From IMG/VR virus record IMGVR_UViG_3300022187_000236, positions 1-23,931 of that record: a DNA stretch of 23,931 bases; one strand, written 5' to 3'. Below the pieces are notes generated by a model. It saw only the letters and a program-made list of their open reading frames with translations, was not told the DNA's origin and did no database searches. Below are positions 1-6,611 of this stretch, piece after piece (position 1 is the first letter of the stretch; every line of letters begins with the position of its first letter). Source of the DNA: a virus. The translations under genes and the position numbers were made by a program.

Positions 1-545
1 CTGTTAGGAAGTTGTAACTGTTGCGCACCAGTGCTGGCTGTTGGTGTAACACCTTGAGTGGTAAAAAGTTTTTCTCCTTTTTCGTAAACGGATTTAGATA
101 ACGGATCAAAGTAGAAATTGCTTTTTCCAGGAACAGGTACATAATCAGTTGGTTTTTTTGCTCCATAAGCAGCTACCCCTCTAAAAGATTGAGCGCCCCT
201 TGACTTTTTAAACTGTTCACCAACACTTTGTAGATTATTGACTATATTTCTTACTTTTTCAAACTCTTGTTGTCCACCAAGAACACTAGCGCCAAACGCA
301 GGATCAGCAAGTTGTTCCATTGAATATGGAAAAACTGCTTCGTATTGACCAGGGGATTTTGCAATGTTCCTTATATCAAGTCCACCCCAATTCCCAGCAA
401 GGCGCCGAGAAAGAACGTTAGAAGCAACTGCGGCAACATCTCGTCCACCATCTCCCCTATAACCTTCTAAACCGGCCAACACAGCCAAGGCATTTAGCTC
501 TGGGTCTTTTAAGCCGAAAGCTTGTTGTACGGTTCTTGGAGCCAT
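1..545 (-). CDS. Probable SleB/CwlJ-like cell wall hydrolase (C-terminus outside window)
   Basis: The reading frame begins at ATG 545 and is open for 181 codons to the window edge, so the protein is cut at its C-terminus. Residues about 14-75 (ELNALAVLAGLEGYRGDGGR, then DVAAVASNVLSRRLAG and KSPGQYEAVFP) have the layout of SleB/hydrolase_2 cell-wall hydrolases: an acidic residue near the start, an AVASNVLSR helix and a PGQYE/F segment. In that family these enzymes cleave peptidoglycan. In a virion operon the inferred role is a tail- or virion-associated lysin that opens the host wall during entry. The ATG overlaps the previous gene's stop as TGATG, which suggests translational coupling. The downstream part seen here (TTQGVTPTASTGAQQLQLP) looks like a low-complexity linker. 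The family call comes from remembered motif shape, not a search. Confidence 0.55.
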   Translation of the reverse strand, partial: MAPRTVQQAFGLKDPELNALAVLAGLEGYRGDGGRDVAAVASNVLSRRLAGNWGGLDIRNIAKSPGQYEAVFPYSMEQLADPAFGASVLGGQQEFEKVRNIVNNLQSVGEQFKKSRGAQSFRGVAAYGAKKPTDYVPVPGKSNFYFDPLSKSVYEKGEKLFTTQGVTPTASTGAQQLQLPN

Positions 546-1279
546 CACTCTTCTCCTTTACGTTTCTTCATGCCTTCTGCATATTTACGCATAAAGTCTT
601 GAACACCTGCTGCTGCGGTATCCAGTTGACCGATACGACCTTCTTCATCCATCGGAATCACTGGTTGTGCTGGGCCAGGGGGAGTCAATCCTGCCATTAA
701 GGGATTGGCGGTCTTAGGCGTAGTCATATCACCGTACATAGAACGGTTAATAGCTAAACCTAAGTCACGCACTTTATCCATATCTTCTTGCGTTTGCATT
801 GCACGTTGTCCTTGCGCATACAAATCCATCTGTTGAAAATAAGGATTTGCTGCAGCCATCTGCTGAGTGCGTGCAAGTTCTGTTTGATATGCACGTTCTT
901 CTGGCGGAAGAGCAGGTGCTGCAGGAGGAGAAGCACCAAGACTTTGATTTTGACGAATTGGATTGTAACCACCTGCATTGCCTGCAGAACCTACGTTTGG
1001 CAAAGTTACACTTTCGTCATATGCACCTAAATTTTGATTGACAGAAGGGGGAAGTGTTCCATACATTACTCCTTGCTCTTGCCTGCTTCTGAGACCTGTA
1101 CCCCGCCTGGAGCCCCTGGATCTTTCGCCTGTATTAGTTCTTTTTGGAGCGTACGAGCCATCCACCCTTGGCACTACACCAGCACCTTGAAGCCTGTTTA
1201 ACAACATGTTGCTAGCACCAATTAAAGCACTAGTTGGGTTCAATCGATCAATGTAAGAAAGAATGTTGTCTTCAGCCAT
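545..1279 (-). CDS. Hypothetical virion-operon protein, 244 aa, disordered and basic near the N-terminus
   Basis: I do not recognise a family. An amphipathic N-terminus (residues 1-36) is followed by a basic Ser/Gly/Arg stretch (RSRGSRRGTGLRSRQEQG, about 53-70). Then comes a Pro/Ala/Asn/Gln-rich middle, a helical segment rich in Gln, Met and Ala (about 128-180), and a charged C-terminus (MRKYAEGMKKRKGEE). ATG 1279 is preceded by a strong GGAGG with a 5-nt spacer, and that site lies inside the last codons of the upstream gene only 2 nt away. The stop overlaps the start of the putative hydrolase gene. The composition suggests a structural or adaptor protein made with the hydrolase, but that is only context. 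Confidence 0.75.
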   Translation of the reverse strand: MAEDNILSYIDRLNPTSALIGASNMLLNRLQGAGVVPRVDGSYAPKRTNTGERSRGSRRGTGLRSRQEQGVMYGTLPPSVNQNLGAYDESVTLPNVGSAGNAGGYNPIRQNQSLGASPPAAPALPPEERAYQTELARTQQMAAANPYFQQMDLYAQGQRAMQTQEDMDKVRDLGLAINRSMYGDMTTPKTANPLMAGLTPPGPAQPVIPMDEEGRIGQLDTAAAGVQDFMRKYAEGMKKRKGEE

Positions 1280-1281
1280 AA

Positions 1282-1743
1282 TTACCTCCAGTTAAGGTTT
1301 AAATAAACGTTTGAGCCGACAGCTACATCAGCTGGACCGGGCAAAGCTTGAATAAATTCGGCACCAGAACGTTCATAACGGTACCTTGCTTGCATTGGAT
1401 CTTTGTAGTTAGGTACGTAAAGGATCTGTGCAAGTCGGTTGGTTTCGTAGAGATAAATCTCATCCCAAACCTTTAATGCCTCTTTGGCATTACTGGAGCG
1501 AATCGTACGATCAACGTCTCCGGCAATACTTTCAAGGCGAGTAGAAGGTGACGTGGCAACTTCTGTTTTTGCTTCAGCGGTATTGCAACGCCCAATTTGA
1601 GTAATAATTTTATTGTAGAAGTAAGAATCAGGAACTGTGTTCATAGCTTCTTCAAGCCTGGCGTAATCACCAGCCGGAACTGACACCACGTAATAACCGA
1701 GGTGATACCTTACTCTACTTTTGTCAAAGTCGGAAAGCTGCAC
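1282..1743 (-). CDS. Hypothetical phage protein, 153 aa, candidate head-tail connector
   Basis: This is a compact, apparently globular protein with mixed helix and strand and none of the low complexity of its neighbours. It begins with a helix-turn segment (SDFDKSRVRYHLGYYVVSVP) and ends with YERSGAEFIQALPGPADVAV and a strand. The start is GTG 1743; an in-frame TAA lies immediately upstream, so no longer form exists. Its size, fold-like composition and place downstream of the capsid gene suit a neck or head-completion protein. No diagnostic motif supports this and the assignment is positional. No strong Shine-Dalgarno is visible, but a TATAAT box lies 23-28 nt upstream. Confidence 0.7.
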   Translation of the reverse strand: MQLSDFDKSRVRYHLGYYVVSVPAGDYARLEEAMNTVPDSYFYNKIITQIGRCNTAEAKTEVATSPSTRLESIAGDVDRTIRSSNAKEALKVWDEIYLYETNRLAQILYVPNYKDPMQARYRYERSGAEFIQALPGPADVAVGSNVYLNLNWR

Positions 1744-1765
1744 TTATACACTCTGATATGACTTT

Positions 1766-1771
1766 ATTATA
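1766..1771 (-). promoter_or_regulatory. Candidate -10 box (TATAAT) upstream of the 153-aa gene
   Basis: On the minus strand the 35-nt gap between two genes reads TTTTATAATAAAG, a perfect TATAAT. No -35 element is recognisable at 16-18 nt. The same TATAAT word occurs in the gaps near 14816-14821 and 18624-18629, again on the coding strand. AT-rich gaps make chance occurrences likely. Confidence 0.25.
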
Positions 1772-1778
1772 AAAGCAA

Positions 1779-2477
1779 TTAACCAAGACCGCCCTTATAA
1801 AACTCATTCATTAACCGATCAGCAATTGTTGTCTGTCTTTCTTGGTTAAGCAAGTTTTGAAATAAAGCAAGTTTTGCATATTCTTTGTATTGATCGTATT
1901 GATCTTGTTCATTAACTTTGGGTTGGGTTTGAGTACCAGGTTGTGGTTTTTCTTTTGTTGTAGGTGGAGCTAAAGCCTCAACTAAACCTATGTCACCAGA
2001 CTCTGGGCGATTGGGGTCACCATGTCCGACACGAAACACAACTTGACCCTCTGGATTTAAAGCCTCTGAGTAGTACCCATAATCGTCTGCAATGCCCCTC
2101 CGAACCTTTCCACCTGGAATCCCTGGCAAATAAATTGAAGCCCCTTCTACAGCCCCTTTATCAAATCTAGATTCCCCTTTGAATGGGACATAGAAATCAA
2201 ATGAATTCCAACCGGGATGCTGACTATGCGTATGAGCAGCAGCAGCTTGCATTATAAGTTTTGCTCTATCGTCAAACGGAGCATTTAAATCGTATTTAAA
2301 TCCTGAAACGTTTTGATTTGAAAATTCAATTTCTCTACCATGTGATCCATATTGCCTTGCTATAGAGTCAAACGCCTTTACTTGTTCCGCCAAAGGCAGT
2401 TTTTCAAGCATCTTAAGATCAACATGAAATTGATCCTTTCGTCTTGTATAACTTGAGCGTATTGGTCTATATGCCAT
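1779..2477 (-). CDS. Hypothetical protein, 232 aa, weak M23 peptidase-like pattern
   Basis: The N-terminal 50 residues are basic and helical. The centre has HSQHPGWNSFDFYVPF (about 84-99), then GGKVRRGIADDYGYYSEAL and VVFRVGHGD (about 148-156). This order loosely recalls LytM/M23 metallopeptidases (H-x-G-x-D near the start, a GYG strand, then a strand ending H-x-x). The spacing is imperfect and a full zinc site cannot be asserted. The C-terminus is a Pro/Gln linker and a coiled helix (about 185-232). The gene starts at ATG 2477 with an AGGAA 10 nt upstream, directly after a terminator hairpin, so it may begin a separate transcript. It could equally be a tail or baseplate protein with no enzymatic role. 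Confidence 0.7.
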   Translation of the reverse strand: MAYRPIRSSYTRRKDQFHVDLKMLEKLPLAEQVKAFDSIARQYGSHGREIEFSNQNVSGFKYDLNAPFDDRAKLIMQAAAAHTHSQHPGWNSFDFYVPFKGESRFDKGAVEGASIYLPGIPGGKVRRGIADDYGYYSEALNPEGQVVFRVGHGDPNRPESGDIGLVEALAPPTTKEKPQPGTQTQPKVNEQDQYDQYKEYAKLALFQNLLNQERQTTIADRLMNEFYKGGLG

Positions 2478-2503
2478 TGCTTTTTATTTCCTATTCTAAA
2501 ACT

Positions 2504-2528
2504 AAAAAACCCCCTGGAGAACCAGGGG
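2504..2528 (-). terminator. Rho-independent terminator
   Basis: Read on the minus strand, a perfect 7-bp stem (CCCCTGG / CCAGGGG) with a 4-nt TTCT loop is followed by G and six T residues. It lies between the stop at 2536 and the start at 2477. It would end or attenuate the capsid-region transcript before the head-tail/lysin genes, so those genes need either read-through or their own promoter. Confidence 0.85.
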
Positions 2529-2535
2529 ATATAAT

Positions 2536-2976
2536 TCAGACCCTAACTAAATCAGCGGCGAACACGGAATCCCAATCCACTCTTTTAATTTGTCTTAGCT
2601 GTTCCAGGCTTGCAAACTTTTCACCCGACAATGAAAGCTGTAGATCTTTTATCTCCTTTGCCGTTTTAAGACCAATACCTTTGATATGATCAGCAATCAT
2701 CTGTGCCGTAGCACCATTGATATTTAAGCGTGTATCAGGTGGAAAGGAACGAGGCTCTTCTTTTGCCGCCGCATCTTTTACTTGAAGAGTCTTTACTTTC
2801 TTCGTAGCTTGTTGATCGGGTTCGATCTCAGTCTTGTAAGTGGTAAAAATACGACCGTCCTGGTCTTCAACCATGAACCAGTCGCCATTATCCCATTCAC
2901 TGACAACTTTTACCCTTGTGCCGGTTTTTTTGTGCTGATAAAGCATAGGACCAGATAAAACATTACCTGGTCCCAT
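2536..2976 (-). CDS. Helix-hairpin-helix (ComEA-like) protein with SH3-like N-terminus
   Basis: The 146-aa protein has two parts. Residues about 17-52 (TGTRVKVVSEWDNGDWFMVE) look like a small beta-barrel of SH3/KOW type. After a charged Ala/Lys/Glu linker, residues about 82-146 contain LNINGATAQMIADHIKGIGL followed by KTAKEIKDL and SLEQLRQIKRV. This matches the helix-hairpin-helix pattern of ComEA-type DNA-binding modules, where GIG is the hairpin glycine turn. The family binds the DNA backbone without sequence specificity. Between a decoration protein and the terminator, a role at the DNA-filled capsid or head-tail interface is plausible but inferred. The ATG at 2976 has AAGG 5 nt upstream and lies 13 nt after the previous stop. 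Confidence 0.75.
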   Translation of the reverse strand: MGPGNVLSGPMLYQHKKTGTRVKVVSEWDNGDWFMVEDQDGRIFTTYKTEIEPDQQATKKVKTLQVKDAAAKEEPRSFPPDTRLNINGATAQMIADHIKGIGLKTAKEIKDLQLSLSGEKFASLEQLRQIKRVDWDSVFAADLVRV

Positions 2977-2989
2977 AATACCTTAATTA

Positions 2990-3796
2990 TCAGCTAACGG
3001 TACGACCAGTCAGATAACCGTCGATATCTTCGTAGCCTGGAGCGTTATCCGGCTGGAGATAACACACTTCAACCACATAGTAACCAGTACGACCTGCGGC
3101 CTTGTCAGCATCAGAAATGTACCAACCGCTAGCAGAAGGTGAAACTCCTGAATCAGTCGTCTCACTATCCCGCACGAACACTTTGTAAGTGGTCTCGCCG
3201 GTGATTAGTTTGTATACTGCGTTTTGAGCAGTGGTAATAGTGCCTCCAGTGATGAATGGAACTGCGCTATATGCCTCAGTACCAGCAGCAAAGAAAATAT
3301 TACCAGCAGCTCCTTGATCGCCGGAAACCGTACTAGTAAGATTAGCTTGCGCAACACTTTCACCAGAGGTGGTGCTGGAAGCCAGGCCGGTAGCAAACGT
3401 GATTACCTCACCACTATGGGTGTATACACCAGAAGCAACGCGGCCATCGCCCCAGCCAGAGGCAACGGAGATAGTAGCGCGGTACACCAGGGCAGGTAAT
3501 GTAGAAGAACCGCTAATCACCATACCGGTGATGTCGGTGCGGGTGTCATCATTGCGATAGGGGGAAGGAACAATGACATCGCCCGAAACAATAGGACCAT
3601 CACCAGAGGTATTGGTGATAGGCACGTAACCTCGCTGTTGGAAGTAACGAAAACCAGGAATAGCGAGAACAGAAGTGGGACCACCCTTGGAGGAATCGTT
3701 AGAACCACTGTCGTTGGTATCAATATTGCGATACCAACCATTAAGGGGCTCGTTCCAGTTACCAGGGTAGATCTTCTTGGAAGACAGGTAGGACAT
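2990..3796 (-). CDS. Probable virion structural protein (capsid decoration/head protein), 268 aa
   Basis: The sequence is beta-rich and high in Ser, Thr, Gly and Val, with few Lys. Alternating polar/hydrophobic strands run across residues 75-235 and the C-terminus carries GWYISDADKAAGRTGYYVVE. That composition is typical of phage head decoration or fiber-like proteins. It is the first gene after the major capsid gene (33-nt gap) and has a strong AGGAG 6 nt before ATG 3796, as expected for an abundant virion protein. I cannot assign a family. Decoration protein is inferred from position and composition; a tail protein is the alternative. Confidence 0.7.
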   Translation of the reverse strand: MSYLSSKKIYPGNWNEPLNGWYRNIDTNDSGSNDSSKGGPTSVLAIPGFRYFQQRGYVPITNTSGDGPIVSGDVIVPSPYRNDDTRTDITGMVISGSSTLPALVYRATISVASGWGDGRVASGVYTHSGEVITFATGLASSTTSGESVAQANLTSTVSGDQGAAGNIFFAAGTEAYSAVPFITGGTITTAQNAVYKLITGETTYKVFVRDSETTDSGVSPSASGWYISDADKAAGRTGYYVVEVCYLQPDNAPGYEDIDGYLTGRTVS

Positions 3797-3829
3797 TTAT
3801 TTCTCCTAGAAAGTTATATGTATAAGTTA

Positions 3830-4993
3830 TCAGATAGTGCCGTCATCAGCAAGGAAGCTGTAAGCGGTGGTAACAAAGTCCTTGTTCAGGATCTCGAAAC
3901 CAGCGTACAGTTGCCAGATCAGGATGATAAAGCGGCTGAAATCATCGTTGTTGTTGATGAGTACCTGAGCGTTAGGACCACCGATACCCACACCAACGGA
4001 CTGAGGACCGAAGAAGAAACCTTGGGCAACCTCTTGAGAAGAGTAGTTGCTACTGTCAGTAAAGTCAGCGGTAACGTTCTTGGTCGGGAAGTTGGTTGAT
4101 TCGAAGAACTTAACACCTTCGAACTGAACACCAGTCGGCATCACAGGCTCACCAGCCAGGAAGTAACCCTGACCAGCCTGGGGACCCATGAAGAAGCTGG
4201 CGTTGTTAGGCATCATGGGGTTACCCATGTACATGCCTTGACCAGGTGCACCAGCGTAACGTGCGATCTCACGGAAGTCGCTATCACGACGCAGATGCAT
4301 CATGAAGGTGGGATCACAGATGCAGCGATACAGACCATCAGCGAAGGTGGGGACGTTGCGCTTACGCATGTCCTTCACAACTTCCAGAAGGTCAGTGCGA
4401 ACAGAGAACTGCTGCACTTGGTTAGCGTACTCAGTAGCGGTATAATCGATACGACCAGAGGAATCTTTGGTCTTACCACCAGCGAAGTAGTAACCACCTT
4501 GAGAAGAAGAAGCAGCACCGTTGGCTTCGGCTTTGGCGAGTTCGTCAATAAACACGCGATCACGCCAGCGGCGGTAGTCATCGAGCAGCGTTAGGCTACC
4601 GATGGACTGGTGGAACATGTTCAAGTTGCCGGTATCAAGCAGCATACGCTGAGCAGTAATCAGAGTCTCGCGGGCAATCTTGAAGGTAGAAGGTTGGGTC
4701 GGGTCACCCGGATCAGCGGGACCGGTGTATTCCTTCAGCACAACAAGTACCTTCTCTTTGGTGATGTTGCGGCTGTTGGCAGTACCGATCGTTTGATCAG
4801 CAATACGCTCACGGCTGTCCTTGGTACCAGGGGTTCCCCAGAACTTGTAGCGATCGAGCTGAACAGTTTGACCAGGCTGAGAAGTGAAGTCGTGAACCAC
4901 CACGGGCTCAACGGCCATTTCGCAAATATATGCGGGGTGAGGGCGATAAAGCTCCGCACCTAAAATCTTTGGAAAGTCAGTATCAAGAAACAC
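3830..4993 (-). CDS. Major capsid protein (HK97-fold type)
   Basis: The 387-aa protein has the character of HK97-fold capsid proteins, and I recall close relatives in uncultured marine and cyanophage genomes. It starts MFLDTDFPKILGAELYRPHP, has an N-arm with the QPGQTVQLDRYKFWG strand, a spine helix with the WRDRVFIDEL motif, and a P-domain/A-domain C-terminal half rich in Gly, Phe and Asn. It would form the icosahedral head shell. The start is GTG 4993, preceded by GGAGG with a 10-nt spacer, and a 105-nt AT-rich gap upstream may hold a promoter. Codon choice (many C-ending codons) and GC content look higher than in neighbouring hypothetical genes, consistent with high expression. Confidence 0.88.
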   Translation of the reverse strand: MFLDTDFPKILGAELYRPHPAYICEMAVEPVVVHDFTSQPGQTVQLDRYKFWGTPGTKDSRERIADQTIGTANSRNITKEKVLVVLKEYTGPADPGDPTQPSTFKIARETLITAQRMLLDTGNLNMFHQSIGSLTLLDDYRRWRDRVFIDELAKAEANGAASSSQGGYYFAGGKTKDSSGRIDYTATEYANQVQQFSVRTDLLEVVKDMRKRNVPTFADGLYRCICDPTFMMHLRRDSDFREIARYAGAPGQGMYMGNPMMPNNASFFMGPQAGQGYFLAGEPVMPTGVQFEGVKFFESTNFPTKNVTADFTDSSNYSSQEVAQGFFFGPQSVGVGIGGPNAQVLINNNDDFSRFIILIWQLYAGFEILNKDFVTTAYSFLADDGTI

Positions 4994-5098
4994 TTTCTTT
5001 TATCCTCCAGTGTCGCAGGAATTTCGTTTAATCGGATGAAAGATTCAGACCGGAGTCCTATCTATAAGAATTTTAGCAGTCTATAACTTTTTATAAAT
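4994..5098 (-). promoter_or_regulatory. AT-rich leader upstream of the capsid gene, possible promoter
   Basis: This is one of the larger gaps in the operon. On the coding strand it contains TTTATAAAAAGTTATAG and CTGCTAAAATTC, either of which could be a -10-like element, then ends in the GGAGG site of the capsid gene. No convincing -35 box is visible. A promoter here would fit the need for excess capsid protein, but this rests on gap length and AT content only. Confidence 0.3.
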
Positions 5099-5635
5099 CT
5101 ATCCGTATTGCAGGGTAGAAATAGACTGACGTGCACCAGGCATATTGCTAGATGAATATGACTCAGGATCAATACCTTGCTGGAAACCAGGCATACCCAT
5201 GGCACCTGGTACAGCACCAAGGGCAACACCACCAAGACCGGCAGCGGCAGCAGATGCTGGAACCATACCCGCAGCTAAACCTTTGCTGATATTGCGTTCA
5301 GCTTGAGGGCCAACATTCATTTGTTCCAATGCATTTACAACATCAGCAGCTTTGCCAACAGCTCCTGCACGCACTTTGGATCCCTCAGGAAGATTGCGTC
5401 CAACGTTTCCAATAACATTGCCAGCAGGAATTACTGCTTTTTCTTGAATGGCAGAAAGCAACTGAGGCGAATATTTACCGGCAAGACGTGCACCCAATAA
5501 ACCACCGGCTGCACCAAGGCCACCAAGACCTGCAGCTAAGCCAGCAGAACCAGGATCTTCACCTTGAGAAAGGGCATACCCACCGGTTGCTAAACCAGCA
5601 GCGGCAGGTACACCATATTTAAGAGCGCCACGCAT
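5099..5635 (-). CDS. Gly/Ala-rich hydrophobic protein, 178 aa, between scaffold and capsid genes
   Basis: Residues 8-22, 30-53 and about 119-148 are Gly/Ala/Leu-rich segments with glycine-zipper spacing (AAGLGGLGAAGGLLGARLAG). Such segments can insert into or associate with membranes. The central part (about 55-118) is more polar. The gene lies 4 nt downstream of the scaffold-like gene and just before the major capsid gene. It resembles in composition the Gly-rich proteins at 15245-18617, so it may be another internal or ejected virion protein. No family is recognised. Confidence 0.7.
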   Translation of the reverse strand: MRGALKYGVPAAAGLATGGYALSQGEDPGSAGLAAGLGGLGAAGGLLGARLAGKYSPQLLSAIQEKAVIPAGNVIGNVGRNLPEGSKVRAGAVGKAADVVNALEQMNVGPQAERNISKGLAAGMVPASAAAAGLGGVALGAVPGAMGMPGFQQGIDPESYSSSNMPGARQSISTLQYG

Positions 5636-5639
5636 GGGA

Positions 5640-6611
5640 TCACTCCATCACAAACAGTTTGTTCGCCATTACATCAGGTGTAGCCTGGTTGATAACGCGC
5701 CAGGCGTTCTGAGGATCACGCTCCATGGTTGACTTGAAGCTTTCCCAGAAGTTCTGAGGTTGCTGTGGTGCAGCTGCAGCAGGAGGAGCGGGGAATTGTC
5801 CCAGGCCAGGATTCACAGCTTGGGTTGGATAGCCAACAGTTTCAAGCTGAGCTTCGTTTTCATAAACAGGATACGGACCTTCAGGACCAAAGAACTTGAG
5901 AGTGTAATCACTCAGAACATCAGGGTTGGTAAGGATCTCGTTATAAGCCAGATTTTCCTGATGCTCATTAACAGCGAAGTTGGCATAACCTTGCAAGGTG
6001 TCAGTAGCTTGGCTGCCCCAAGCAAGGGCGCTATCAAGAACGCTTTCCAGGTTTAGAGCGTACTGATTTAGAATTGCCGGAGCTTCGGTCCCGTACGCGT
6101 CCACCACCATCCGACTTTCCGGACTCCACCCCAGTACTTCCGCTACGTCCGCTAAGGAGCTGACTGAGTAAGTTTGGGAAGAGTTGCTGGAGGATGTCTG
6201 GTTTGTTGACCAGGTCTGCGGAACCGATTGTGGCGTAGCTTGGACGCTCGGTTGTCCGTAATTCGCCGGGGTATACTGAGTCGGATTGACCTGTTGCGAT
6301 TGTTGACCCTGGAACGGGGATGGCACCGGGCTCCCCAGCAGATTGACCACTTTGTTGAATGCCGTCTCCCAGGGGTTGCTCTGGGGCGCCACCGGTTGGG
6401 ATTGGGGGGCGTACTGAGTAGGGTTTGATTGGTAACTGGTAGTTCCCTGTGGTGCTACTTGAGGCACCGCTTGAGGGTAACTGGTTCCCACTTGATACTG
6501 AACCGGAGCTTGGGCCACCTGCTGTTGAGGAGCTGGTGCGACGTAGCTGCTCGGAGCGACCGCCGGTGCTTGGCTCATCTGTGGGGTCGATTGGACGGTA
6601 GCGTCCTGCAT
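5640..6611 (-). CDS. Probable capsid scaffolding protein, 323 aa
   Basis: Residues 1-150 are Pro/Gln/Ser-rich with two copies of NPTQY[AT]P. From about residue 150 the protein becomes acidic and helical (SLADVAEVLGW, LNLESVLDSALAWG, NEHQENLAYNEIL) and it ends with a basic-acidic helix (NFWESFKSTMERD). A disordered arm plus helical domain, encoded between portal and major capsid, is the usual place and look of a scaffold. The start at ATG 6611 is well supported by AAAAGGAG 7 nt upstream. Its first 192 codons overlap the last 192 codons of the portal in the +1 frame. The scaffold role is inferred from order and composition. Confidence 0.65.
   Translation of the reverse strand: MQDATVQSTPQMSQAPAVAPSSYVAPAPQQQVAQAPVQYQVGTSYPQAVPQVAPQGTTSYQSNPTQYAPQSQPVAPQSNPWETAFNKVVNLLGSPVPSPFQGQQSQQVNPTQYTPANYGQPSVQATPQSVPQTWSTNQTSSSNSSQTYSVSSLADVAEVLGWSPESRMVVDAYGTEAPAILNQYALNLESVLDSALAWGSQATDTLQGYANFAVNEHQENLAYNEILTNPDVLSDYTLKFFGPEGPYPVYENEAQLETVGYPTQAVNPGLGQFPAPPAAAAPQQPQNFWESFKSTMERDPQNAWRVINQATPDVMANKLFVME

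Noticed and set aside
3638-4963. Long plus-strand frames (118-153 aa) antisense to the capsid and decoration genes
   Set aside because: They mirror the codon periodicity of strongly coded minus-strand genes, have no ribosome sites, and encode Thr/Val/Ser-rich sequences typical of antisense shadows.
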